From positions 39,586,458 through 39,650,457 of the forward strand of contig NC_088300.1 in the NCBI RefSeq assembly GCF_032854445.1: a stretch of DNA of 64,000 nucleotides. The letters are read 5' to 3'. The notes under the pieces were generated by a model, which saw only the letters and a list, made by a program, of their open reading frames with translations, did no database searches and was not told the DNA's origin. Source of the DNA: Liolophura sinensis. Its lineage: Eukaryota; Mollusca; Polyplacophora; Chitonida; Chitonidae. The position numbers were made by a program, and so were the translations under genes. Of the stretch, positions 1-8,822 are shown piece after piece (the first letter of the stretch is position 1; each line of letters starts with the position of its first letter).

Positions 1-111
1 AATAATAATGCTTACCATTGCAAGACATGATTTTAAGCTCTCTTCATTTAAGGCAAGCTCTGACATTATCGCATTAATTATACATGTACGTATAGTTATA
101 CATATATTGTG

Positions 112-590
112 AGTTACAATGAGCACGTACCTTGTTACAATGTGCACATACCTTGTTACAATGTGCACATGCCTTGTTACAATGTGCACATGCCTTGTTA
201 CACACACGTGTCTTGTCACAATGTGCACTTACCTTGTCACAATGTACATTTGCCTTGTTACAATGTGCACAAGCCTTGTCACAATGTGCACGTGCTTTGT
301 CACAATATGCACGTGCCTTGCTACAATGTGCACATGCCTTGTTTCTATGTGCACATGCCTTGTTACAATGTGCACGTACCTTGTTACACACACGTGTCTT
401 GTCACAATGCGCACTTACCTTGTCACAATGTACATTTGCCTTGTTACAATGTGCACAAGCCTTGTCACAATGTGCACATGCTTTGTCACAATATGCACGT
501 GCCTTGTTACAATGTGCACGTGCCTTGCTACAATGTGCACATGCCTTGTTACTATGTGCACGTGTGATGTTACAATGTGCATGTGCCTTG
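112..590. repeat. 21-bp minisatellite in a PTGR3 intron
   Basis: About 23 tandem copies of a 21-bp unit built around AATGTGCACATGCCTTGTTAC. A block beginning with CACACACGTGTCTTGTCAC at 201 recurs at 387, so part of the array was duplicated as a higher-order segment of about 186 bp. The unit is seven codons long, which leaves open frames in several frames on both strands; these are a by-product of the unit length. The array lies about 210 bp upstream of the first PTGR3 exon in the window, so it is intronic. Confidence 0.95.
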
Positions 591-800
591 AACTGAAAAA
601 TGGATGTGATGCTATAGGATGAAAAAAATATCTGTGAAAAGGTAAATATTTCTTCCACGTCATTTAGTGATGGGTGAAGAATTGTTGAGCACAGCTTTAA
701 AAACCAATCAATCAGTGAATTCAGCGTGAATATAAACATTCTTGTGGTTTTTACATATACTTCATCCTCAGTCAAAGTCATTTATGTAACATTTTTCCAG

Positions 801-872
801 AGCCTGGGATGTGACAGACCTATCAATTATAAAACAGAGAGCGTCAAGGATGTTTTGAGAAAGGAATACCCG
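801..872 (+). CDS. PTGR3: Prostaglandin reductase 3 / ZADH2-like, internal coding exon (first in window)
   Basis: This exon begins the part of a PTGR3 (ZADH2) gene visible here. The family is NADPH-dependent, zinc-independent medium-chain dehydrogenase/reductases; vertebrate PTGR3 reduces 15-keto-prostaglandins and is peroxisomal. The 72-nt exon follows TTTTTCCAG and ends before GTATGT, with phase 0 at both ends. It encodes [20 protein letters not shown] followed by KEYP. From memory this matches the human protein nearly residue for residue in the nucleotide-binding domain, including the conserved stretch [12 protein letters not shown]. The five exons in the window give about 167 residues, the C-terminal 45% of a roughly 377-residue family. 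The GroES-like N-terminus and the glycine-rich cofactor loop must lie upstream of position 1. Identification is by recalled similarity plus consistent splicing. Confidence 0.92.
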
Positions 873-941
873 GTATGTAGAGAGTAATCAGAGGGGGATG
901 TTCTTTAGAAATTGTTTATATTTTCGAGAGTTAAAATTCTG

Positions 942-1066
942 TGGCAACCTGCTGATGGTCGTGGGTCTCCCCTTGCCCACCATAATGCTGGCCACCGTTG
1001 TGTAAGTGAAATAAATGTATTCTTGAGTACGGTGCAAAACACCAATCAAATAAATAAATAAATAAA
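942..1066 (+). mobile_element. SINE family A, 3' fragment
   Basis: This copy carries the 3' half of the common SINE here: the CAACCTGCTGATGGTCGTGG block, the CATAATGCTGGCC core, TTCTTGAGTACGG and the AACACCAATCAAATAAATA tail. It lacks the tRNA-like head. It sits in the 306-bp intron between the first two PTGR3 exons, sense to the gene. Confidence 0.9.
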
Positions 1067-1178
1067 AATCTGTTTTATAAAGCTGAAACAAATTGACATT
1101 AATTGAATTTAAAGAAAAACCTTTTGGACACATTTCCATGTTTGGTATTAACTCCAGTCTGTTTGCTGTTCCTTACAG

Positions 1179-1240
1179 GATGGCTTGGATGTGGTCTATG
1201 AATCTATTGGTGGTGAAATGTTTACAACTTGTATAAAGAA
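1179..1240 (+). CDS. PTGR3: PTGR3-like coding exon 2 of 5 in window
   Basis: A 62-nt exon between CCTTACAG and GTAGGT. It enters in phase 0 and leaves two bases into a codon, and the next exon supplies the third base. It encodes DGLDVVYESIGGEMFTTCIK. This corresponds to the DVVYESVGG region of ZADH2/PTGR3, part of the Rossmann domain. An in-frame TAG begins three bases before the end of the longer open frame, so the GTAGGT donor is needed to avoid it; using it yields Asn at the junction and an uninterrupted match to the family. Support: donor, acceptor, phase and recalled homology all agree. Confidence 0.92.
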
Positions 1241-1419
1241 GTAGGTTTACCAAAATGAAGAGATCTGAGATACCAATTGTACTGTAATGGTTCAACCTTT
1301 TCAGTCACTAATGCCCTTTTTCAGTGGAATTTATGCATATAATTGTCACGAAAATGGTGTCATAAATGATTGGTTTGTGTCACTAAAGATGCAAGCATCA
1401 TAAAACTGTGCAAAATATT

Positions 1420-1524
1420 CCCCTGGGCTGTGCCTGGTTTCCACCCACCATAATGCTGGCCGCCGTCGTATAAGTGAAACATTCTTGAGTACGGCGTAAA
1501 ACACCAATCAAATAAATAAATATT
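1420..1524 (+). mobile_element. SINE family A, 3' fragment
   Basis: A 5'-truncated copy starting in the CCTGGGCTGTGCC block and running through CATAATGCTGGCCGCCGTCG and TTCTTGAGTACGGCG to an AATAAATAAAT tail. It lies in the 1,241-bp PTGR3 intron, sense to the gene. Confidence 0.9.
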
Positions 1525-2025
1525 TCAAAGTATTTGGTTACAGAGGCAGTTGAAAAAGTTGAAGAATTAGGATATTATATTTCGTTATTTTCTTACTTAC
1601 TGTTGTATACGTGTATACAGTGGTTGCTCTCATGATTTTCAAACACACAGGAATGTGTTATATGAATGTCACATGTGGTATATGTCTTTAGATTAAGACT
1701 AACTGCATGAAAAAGTTTTGACATGCTGCTGACATTAGTGCGACATTTCATTGGCTTGATTTATATCTGAGAGTAGTCTTACATTATCATGATTACTGTG
1801 CTAAAGCTTTGAGACACATTTAGATACCTGCCTGCAATGATCAGTGACTTTTGATCTCCAACGAAAGACATCATTGACCACTTTGTCATCCTGTACTAAA
1901 AATTGGGAGTTACCGTAACTTAAAATTTGTAACCAACTTTTTTTGTTTTGGGCTTTTATATGGTCGATTTCAGTTACAAAGTAGAACTTCCCACGTTGTT
2001 AGTACAGTTTACTCTAAGCCAATGA

Positions 2026-2366
2026 CCGGCCCCGATAGCACAGTTGGCAGAGCGTCCGCTTCCAGAGCGCTAGATCCAGGGTCAATCCTGAGTCGAGTCA
2101 CACCTTAGACCTTGGCGTTAAGCATGAAGGAAATAGTGCAATGACTGGTTGGCCCGTATCAGTATAATGGCTCGGGTGGGGCACCTTACTTGCCTTCGTT
2201 ATGGCGTCTCAGTGAAGCAGCAATAGATAAAAGAGCGGTGGAAATCCGTCCTGCAACAAGGAGGCACATTACATGTACCCTTAGCATTCCTTCGTCGTAA
2301 TATGACTGAAAAATTGTTAAGTACGACGTTAAACCCCAAGCACTCACTCACTTACTCACTCACTCA
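2026..2366 (+). mobile_element. SINE family B, near full length, with target-site duplication
   Basis: A tRNA-derived SINE. The head has A-box-like TAGCACAGTTGGCAGAGCG and a degenerate B-box region GGGTCAATCC. The central block is TGACTGGTTGGCCCGTATCA then GTATAATGGCTCGGG, and the 3' end is ACGTTAAACCCCAAGCACTC followed by CACT/CTCA repeats. It is flanked by a 14-bp duplication with one mismatch, CTCTAAGCCAATGA (2012-2025) and CTCTATGCCAATGA (2367-2380), which marks an insertion by LINE-type machinery. It lies in the same PTGR3 intron as the SINE A fragment. Confidence 0.92.
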
Positions 2367-2481
2367 CTCTATGCCAATGAGCCAAATACGGTCCTTGTGC
2401 ACTGAAAATGACCTCCTTTGCTTTTGGGATATCCTTTAAAGACTTGCCTTAAATGTAGTTTCTTCAAAACCTATTTTTCAG

Positions 2482-2596
2482 TTTAGCAAAGAGAGGTCGC
2501 CTAATCATCATTGGACTGATAACTTCATATGAGAGTCATAGCAAAGGACTCCGCTCGACAAGTAGCCTGGCTGATCTAGAGTCTATCCCATCAATA
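2482..2596 (+). CDS. PTGR3: PTGR3-like coding exon 3 of 5 in window
   Basis: A 115-nt exon from CTATTTTTCAG to a perfect GTAAGT donor. The first base completes the split Asn codon, then 38 codons follow, leaving phase 0. It reads LAKRGRLIIIGLITSYESHS and then KGLRSTSSLADLESIPSI. The GRLIIIG strand is the expected Rossmann element of the family, and the following loop is variable among homologues. The last 71 bases (2526-2596), minus an internal 18-bp piece, together with the donor and following intron, form the unit of the 83-bp tandem array described next. Which of seven identical donors is used cannot be seen from sequence; only the first keeps the frame open. Confidence 0.9.
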
Positions 2597-3124
2597 GTAA
2601 GTGTTAGTACAAGTAGATGCTATTTACATATGAGAGTCATAGCAAAGGACTGGCTGATCTAGAGTCTATCCCATCAATAGTAAGTGTTAGTACAGGTAGA
2701 TGGTATGTACATATGAGAGTCATAGCAAAGGACTGGCGGATCTAGAGTCTATCCCATCAATAGTAAGTGTTAGCACAGGTAGATGGTATTTACATATGAG
2801 AATCATAGCAAAGGACTGGCGGATCTAGAATCTATCCCATCAATAGTAAGTATTAGTACAGGTAGATGGTATTTACATATGAGAGTCATAGCAAAGGACT
2901 GGCTGATCTAGAGTCTATTACATCAATAGTAAGTGTTAGTACAGGTAGATGGTATTTACATATGAGAGTCATAGCAAAGGACTGGCTGATCTAGAGTCTA
3001 TCCCATCAATAGTAAGTGTTAGTACAAGTAGATGCTATTTACATATGAGAGTCATAGCAAAGGACTGGCTGATCTAGAGTCTATCCCATCAATAGTAAGT
3101 GTTAGTACAGGTAGATGGTATTTA
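2526..3124 (+). repeat. 83-bp tandem array copying an exon end plus its splice donor
   Basis: The ancestral segment starts at 2526 in PTGR3 exon 3. CATATGAG recurs at 2627, 2710, 2793, 2876, 2959 and 3042, and CATA marks the end at 3125, giving six exact 83-bp steps. Each copy contains the exon end (TCATAGCAAAGGACTGG then CTGATCTAGAGTCTAT), the donor ATAGTAAGT and about 30 bp of intron. The first copy is 18 bp longer (CGCTCGACAAGTAGCC region), six codons that all later copies lack. Every one of the seven GTAAGT sites is intact. Confidence 0.95.
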
Positions 3125-3581
3125 CATACATGTACATGCTGGGATGTAGAACATTGTGTCATTTGAAAGACAGCTACATTTGAGAAAAGCAGTATTGACC
3201 TCGAACTAGACTCTCAGTCGATATTGATTTAGAGTGACAGGGATTTATGGATTATTTTCTTATGTCCATAGCTAATAAACCAGAACACAAACTTTACACT
3301 GACATGGATTTATCATCAGTTTCTTAAAAAAGATAGTACCCAGCTTTCCCAAACTGGCAAGTGTATAGGGTCCCACATATTTATGTTTTTTTACCCTGAA
3401 GGATGAAACCCTTTCCAACCAATAGAATTGGAGCATTACCAACAACCAATCTTATTACACGTAGCTCCACATAAATTTTGAATATTTCATAAGCTTTTGA
3501 TCAGAAGTGATAAAGATTCCGAAAATGTCGAGAAAAAGAAACTAAAGAATGAATACTGACTGTCAGAATTTTCTGTTTTAG

Positions 3582-3768
3582 TTGCTGAGCAAGTCTGCCA
3601 GGATGTCAGGGTTCTTCCTGCTAGACTATGGAAAAGATTTAATCCCTTATTGCAAGAAGTTGGCTGAGCTGTGCGGGACAGGCCAGTTACAGAGTAACAC
3701 AGATCAGGGGGAAACATCACCAGGAGGACCTCTGAGGGGGGGTAGAGGACTGTATCAGAGGGGTGGAG
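3582..3768 (+). CDS. PTGR3: PTGR3-like coding exon 4 of 5, with an apparent +1 frameshift in a G run
   Basis: The exon runs from TTCTGTTTTAG to donor GTAAGA. It starts in phase 0 as LLSKSARMSGFFLLDYGKDL and continues through the KKLAELC helix to a DQGETSPGGPLR segment, all matching the family C-terminal catalytic domain (KSA.(V/M).GFFL). A run of seven G at 3736-3742 breaks the frame. The raw exon is 187 nt, one more than a multiple of three; beyond the run the family-like reading (GVEDCIRGVE) and the phase of the next exon both require six G. Left as is, translation runs off frame into GGRGLYQRGG. A sequencing or assembly error in the homopolymer is the simplest explanation; a real null allele is the alternative. 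Confidence 0.9.
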
Positions 3769-3862
3769 GTAAGAAATCTTAAGGCATGGATTTACAGTAC
3801 ATGTATACACAGTGATGTGCTATATGTATATATACACTTGTAGCTAGGCACCTGGATGATAA

Positions 3863-4132
3863 GGGGCCTCCGTGGCTCAGTTGGTTAGCGAGCTAGCGCA
3901 GTGTAATGACCCAGGAGCCTCTCACCAGTGCAGTCGCTGTGAGTACATCCAGCTCATGCTGGTTTCCTCTCTGGCCGTACGTGGGAAAGTCTGCCAGCAA
4001 CCTGCAGATGGTCATGGGTTTCCCCCAGGCTCTGCCCAGTTTTCTCTCGCCATAATGCTGGCAGCTTTCGTATAAGTGAAATATTGTTGAGAACAGCGTA
4101 AAACACCAATCAAATAAATAAATAAATAAATG
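3863..4132 (+). mobile_element. SINE family A, full length
   Basis: This is the best complete copy of family A on this strand. The tRNA-like head is GGGGCCTCCGTGGCTCAGTT with GGTTAGCG (A box region) and GTGAGTACATCCAGC (B box region), followed by the conserved body ending in CCATAATGCTGGC, AAATATTGTTGAG and ACACCAATCAAATAAATAAA. It is intronic in PTGR3, sense to the gene. Short open frames in it are fortuitous. Confidence 0.93.
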
Positions 4133-4563
4133 AATGAAAAAAGAGATAAATGGCCGAAAATTAACCCATTTAATGCTAAGTGGCAAAATTTGCCTGATTT
4201 TGTCTTTACCTGTGTGCTATTCATCACAGATTGGTGTCTTTGTTTCAGTGCCAAAAGTAATGTTTACCAGTTATTTGCCTCTGAAAATCTGCTTTATTGG
4301 ACAAAAGTTCAGGTCATTTCTCATATCTCATACAACGCATAATTTTGTCACTTCAAAGCATAGCCACGAATATTTCTGAAAGTGGACAAATCTCTTGTCT
4401 GTATACATGAAGATTCACAACATGCAGAGGTTTAAAGTTTTTGTCTGCCTGACAATGTTATATTGGGATAACATATTGGGATTGTTGGGATGTTATATTT
4501 CACTGCAGGGGTGGAATGGGGCTATTTCGGATATCCAGATTCTTGTTATATCTCACCGATCAT

Positions 4564-6109
4564 AGCCCTGTTCCACAAGGGTATAATAGCCTAATGTAAG
4601 AGGAGTGGTTAACACAGAGCCCTGTTCCACAAGGGTATAATAGCCTAATGTAAGAGGAGTGGTTAACACAGAGCCCTGTTCCACAAGGGTATAATAGCCT
4701 AATGTAAGAGGAGTGGTTAACACAGAGTCCTGTTCCACAAGGGTATAATAGCCTAATGTAAGAGGAGTGGTTAACACAGAGCCCTGTTCCACAAGGGTAT
4801 AATAGCCTAATGTAAGAGGAGTGGTTAACACAGAGTCCTGTTCCACAAGGGTATAATAGCCTAATGTAAGAGGAGTGGTTAACACAGAGTCCTGTTCCAC
4901 AAGGGTATAATAGCCTAATGTAAGAGGAGTGGTTAACACAGAGCCCTGTTCCACAAGGGTATAATAGCCTAATGTAAGAGGAAGTGGGTTAACACAGAGT
5001 CCTGTTCCACAAAAGTATAATAGGCTAATGTAAGAGAGGTGGTTAGCATAGAGCCCTGTTGCACAAAGGCATGATAGGCTAATGTAAGAGGAGTGGTTAA
5101 ACACAGAGCCCTGTTCCACAAAGGTATAATAGGCTAATGTAAGAGAGGTGGTTAACATAGAGCCCTGTTGCGCAAAGGCATGATAGGCTAATGAAGAGGA
5201 GTGGTTAACACAGAGCCCTGTTCCACAAAGGTATGATAGGCTAATGTAACAGAGGTGGTTAACACAGAGCCCTGATGCACAAAGGCATGATAGGCTGATG
5301 TAAGGGGGTGGTTAACATAGAGCCCTGTTGCGCAAAGGCATGATAGGCTAATGTAAGAGAGGTGGTTAGCATAGAGCCCTGTTGCGCAAAGGCATGATAG
5401 GCTAATGTAAGAGAGGTGGTTAGCATAGAGCCCTGTTGCGCAAAGGCATGATAGGCTAATGTAAGAGGGGTGGCTAACATAGAGCCCTGTTGCGCAAAGG
5501 CATGATAGGCTAATGTAAGAGGGGTGGCTAACATAGAGCCCTGTTCCGCAAAGGCATGATAGGCTAATGTAAGAGAGGTGGTTAGCATAGAGTCCTGTTG
5601 CACAAAGGCATGATAGGCTAATGTAAGAGGGGTGGTTAACATAGAGCCCTGTTGTGCAAAGGCAAGGATAGGCTAATGTAAGAGGGGTGGCTAACATAGA
5701 GCCCTGTTGCACAAAGGCATAATAGGCTAATGTATGGGGGGTGATTAACATAGAGCCCTGTTGCGCAAAGGGCATGATAGGCTAATGTAAGAGAGGTGGT
5801 TAGCATAGAGCCCTGTTGCACAAAGGCATGATAGGCTAATGTAAGAGAGGTGGTTAGCATAGAGCCCTGTTGCGCAAAGGCATGATAGGCTAATGTAAGA
5901 GGGTGGCTAACATAGAGCCCTGTTGCACAAAGGCATGATAGGCTAATGTAAGAGAGGTGGTTAGCATAGAGCCCTGTTGCACAAAGGCATGATAGGCTGA
6001 TGTAAGAGGGGTGGCTAACATAGAGTCCTGTTGCACAAAGGCATGATAGGCTAATGTAAGAGGGGTGGTTAACATAGAGCCCTGTTGCGCAAAGGCAGGA
6101 TAGGCTAAT
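4564..6109. repeat. 54-bp minisatellite (about 28 copies) in PTGR3 intron
   Basis: The unit includes GCCCTGTTCCACAAGGGTAT and AATAGCCTAATGTAAGAGGA then GTGGTTAACACAGA. Two subfamilies are spatially sorted: copies before about 5,030 carry CCACAAGGGTATAATAGCC and are almost identical, while copies after it carry GCACAAAGGCATGATAGGC and are more diverged. Because 54 is divisible by three, minus-strand frames of 195-201 codons stay open, repeating an 18-residue LTLGYYTLVEQGSVLTTP motif. There is no start context, domain or upstream exon to support a protein, and the array lies within the 2,856-bp last intron of PTGR3. Confidence 0.95.
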
Positions 6110-6624
6110 TTTTGCAACTGTTCATATTTCCAGAGTGGTGATCTAATTCAGTACTACCAATATACAGCCCCTAGCAGAATTAAACTCAGTCATGAAGCAG
6201 ACTGCCAGAGATTCTGGATGCTCCATCCATATTTACTTACTTGAGACTTATATTCATTGTAAAAGTTAAGAACTTAGAGCGAATGCGTTTGGAGGAATAA
6301 CCTTGACACACAAGTTTATGCAGTAATAACTTGTGACATTGATTGAAATCGTCACATAGCGCACAGAATCTAACATGTTACAAGGCAAGATATGTATTCA
6401 CGACCTGCAGGACCCCATTGGCACATTAGTTGTAAAAATATAAGTCTGTTTCTACTCTTATACTGGGTTGTTTGTAAGTACCATGGCTACATGAATCTGT
6501 AAAATTGGATACCATATGTTATCTATATAGTCAACTTTAATAGCCTAGTTTTGTGCAAATACTTTTGAAATTTTTTTGTGTAAAGAAAAGCTGTCTCATA
6601 TTCTGTTTACCTTTTGTGTTTCAG

Positions 6625-6693
6625 TATTTATACAGTGGAAAAAGCCATGGAAAGGTGGTTGTGGAGCTGAATGCTCTGGAAAGCAAACTCTGA
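6625..6693 (+). CDS. PTGR3: PTGR3-like terminal coding exon with peroxisomal signal
   Basis: The acceptor is TTGTGTTTCAG; the exon enters in phase 0 and encodes YLYSGKSHGKVVVELNALES then KL and TGA at 6691-6693. The SGK..GKVVVEL strand is the diagnostic last element of ZADH2/PTGR3 (YMGK..GKIVVEL in the human protein, from memory). The protein ends in Ser-Lys-Leu, a canonical type 1 peroxisomal targeting signal also present in vertebrate PTGR3, so the enzyme is inferred to act in the peroxisome matrix. Another frame through this exon is longer but has no homology. Confidence 0.93.
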   Translation, partial: YLYSGKSHGKVVVELNALESKL

Positions 6694-6715
6694 GACAACA
6701 GATTTCTCCTAGAAC

Positions 6716-6721
6716 AATAAA
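6716..6721 (+). promoter_or_regulatory. PTGR3: Polyadenylation signal AATAAA of PTGR3
   Basis: A canonical AATAAA 22 bp after the stop codon. Very short 3' UTR if used; no later strong signal was needed to explain the gene's end. The sequence after it becomes AT-rich. Confidence 0.55.
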
Positions 6722-6948
6722 TGCAGTTTTAATTAAATTTATAATCATTAAAACTCAGGGAGTCAAAATTTCTGTCAGTATGATGCAGATGATGATAACT
6801 TTATATGTTCACGGTAAGTGAAAAGGCTTTATCACATTGCTATTTTATTATACAGATGTAGCATATGTGTCATGTTGGTGTGTGTATGGTCTCTTGACCA
6901 ATGGGATCAGTGTTCAGATTCAGCTTCTTCATGATTGGTTAGAGCTTT
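6722..6948. other. PTGR3 3' flank, no gene seen
   Basis: AT-rich sequence with no recognisable exon or repeat before the SINE insertion. Confidence 0.6.
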
Positions 6949-6959
6949 ATATCCAAGAT

Positions 6960-7200
6960 GTTAGGGGGCCTTCGTGGCTCAGTGGATTAGCGTGCTAGCC
7001 CAGCATAATGACCCAGGAGTGTCTCTCTACAATGCGGTCCAAATCATGCTGGCTTCCCATAAATGGGAAGGTCTGACAGCAACCTGTGGATGGTCGTGGG
7101 TTTCATTCAGTTTCCTCCTACCATAATGCTGGCCGCCGTTGTATGAGTGAAATATTCTTGAATATGGCGTAAAACACTGATGAAACAAATCAATAAATAA
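6960..7200 (+). mobile_element. SINE family A with 11-bp target-site duplication
   Basis: Near full-length copy from GGGGGCCTTCGTGGCTCAGT to the AATCAATAAATAA tail, with a shortened body around GCTTCCCATAAATGGG. It is flanked by exact ATATCCAAGAT repeats at 6949-6959 and 7201-7211, so the insertion boundaries are visible. Confidence 0.94.
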
Positions 7201-7647
7201 ATATCCAAGATATTTGTCATATTCCTATATAACCTAGTCTAGTAGATCCCTCAGTGCTCTCATACCTCTTTTGACCATGCTTAAACATCACTCATAGGAA
7301 CTCTGTGTTCAGTACCTAGACTGGTTGTGTCTACAAAAGTATATACGGACCCTAGCCCCGAGTAAATGTTATCAAAATATTATCTTTGGTAGTGAAACTT
7401 TCAATTTTTCACTAGGATATTATCCTATCTTCCAAACAAACCTATAAACACAATAAAAATCATAAAACTCTGAGAATCAGGCAAAGTGTGCAACTTGAGT
7501 CATTTACCGTACTTCCATTTTTGATCCTTTGGTAACAATTGGCATGCTGATGCAGTGAGGTAGCACTATACATGTACATGTACGGCATGCCAACATTGAG
7601 AGTAGCCTGCTACAAGGAGACCTCTTTAGCATACAGCTGAAATAAGG

Positions 7648-7724
7648 TAGCCGTTCCGCTGGCTGCCGTGGTATAAGTGATATATTGAGTAAAGCATAAA
7701 ACACCAATCAAATAAATAAGTAAC
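7648..7724 (+). mobile_element. SINE family A, 3' fragment
   Basis: Diverged tail half: GCTGGCTGCCGTGGTATAAG, ATATTGAGTAAAGC, AACACCAATCAAATAAATAA. It explains the small minus-strand open frame overlapping it. Confidence 0.8.
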
Positions 7725-8224
7725 GTTGTCAGATTATTTTGCGTCAATTTTATAGGTTTTAAATCTTTCCGATCTAAATAACATGGAGACTTTTTGTAAG
7801 ACTACATGAAACCAATCACTTCAGTTGAGGGAAGGTATTCTAATTTCTGCCCGTTGTAGATCAAATCCACAATGTCACTGTACATGTGGTCGAACGCTGG
7901 TACAGTACCTACTTCCATATGTTTTTAGCACACTTTTGGAAATGGGTGAAAGGTGTGCATTACTGTAATTTTATATGGCCAACGGTTTTCTCACCAAATT
8001 TTTCGCATTTTCAGCTTACGGACAAAAAGTTGCTATCTATTTAACCTAAGGGTATCTTAGTGCGCCTTACACGCTCCTTCCAGCGCATGTTGCTGCTGTC
8101 TCCGCTCCCTTAACATCATTGCCACCACTAGACAAGCTTGACCTTTTAGAGCCGGTGCGACGCACGTAGGCTTTACACTTGCGCGGACATTCATCAATAT
8201 TCATCAGCTTTCATCAGTAAAGCT

Positions 8225-8480
8225 GTGCCAGGTGAACGTTAGGTGTATGTAATGTACCTCCTTGTTGCAAGACGGATTTCCTCCGCTCTTATCTAGTGCT
8301 GCTTCACTGAGAGGCCTTACCGAAGGCAAGTAAACCGCCCCGCTCGAGCCATTATACTGATACGGGTCAACCAGTCGTTGCAGTATCCCCTTCATGCTGA
8401 ACGCCAAGCGAGGAAGTTACAACTTCCTCTTTGGTGTGAGTCGACCCAGGATTGATCTGGATCTACCGCTCCCTCAGCGG
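8225..8480 (-). mobile_element. SINE family B, partial, ending in a TA microsatellite
   Basis: Reverse-oriented copy: CCTTGTTGCAAGACGGATTT, GTGCTGCTTCACTGAGAGGC, CATTATACTGATACGGGTCA, then the B-box region near TGAGTCGACCCAGGATTGAT. The tRNA head beyond CCTCAGCGGAC is missing and the sequence runs into (TA)n. Confidence 0.9.
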
Positions 8481-8496
8481 ACTACAGGAAAAGCAA

Positions 8497-8498
<2 letters not shown>

Positions 8499-8555
<57 letters not shown>
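8499..8555. repeat. (TA)n microsatellite
   Basis: About 28 uninterrupted TA dinucleotides, directly next to the truncated head of the SINE B copy. Confidence 0.98.
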
Positions 8556-8557
<2 letters not shown>

Positions 8558-8641
8558 GATTTTCGTATTTCTCTTTACTTCTTGGAATCAGTAGGTCCGT
8601 TGCAGCAACACATGATATACAGTAGATCTGAGTTTAGATCC

Positions 8642-8822
8642 AGTTACACTAAAAAAAATAATCAGTTAAATTTAACAGATTGTCTGAGTGATGTTAGAAC
8701 GTATTCTGCTGATTATTCTGTTAAATATAACACACGTGTTCTATTAATTCTATATAATGATTATAATAGCCTAGCAAAATATTATGTTGAATATAATAAG
8801 TTTCATTCTTGTACTCATCCGT
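8642..8822 (+). mobile_element. MITE-like relic related to the element at 37.9 kb
   Basis: Shares with 37931-38192 the succession AATTAT/AATCA..GTTAAATTTA, CAGA..GTCTG..GTGATG, GTATTCTG and ATTCTGTTAAATATAACACA. The left terminus CACTAAAAAAAATAATC resembles the other copy's terminus. The right arm is poorly preserved, so this is a decayed copy. Confidence 0.6.

Noticed and set aside
3863-4132. tRNA gene (A and B box-like head)
   Set aside because: The head belongs to a SINE with a conserved non-tRNA body and tail; it does not fold into a complete tRNA by eye.
4553-5860. 195- and 201-codon minus-strand frames
   Set aside because: A 54-bp minisatellite in a PTGR3 intron.
6576-6821. 81-codon frame overlapping the PTGR3 terminal exon
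   Set aside because: The other frame matches the family C-terminus, fits splice phase and ends in SKL; this one has no homology.
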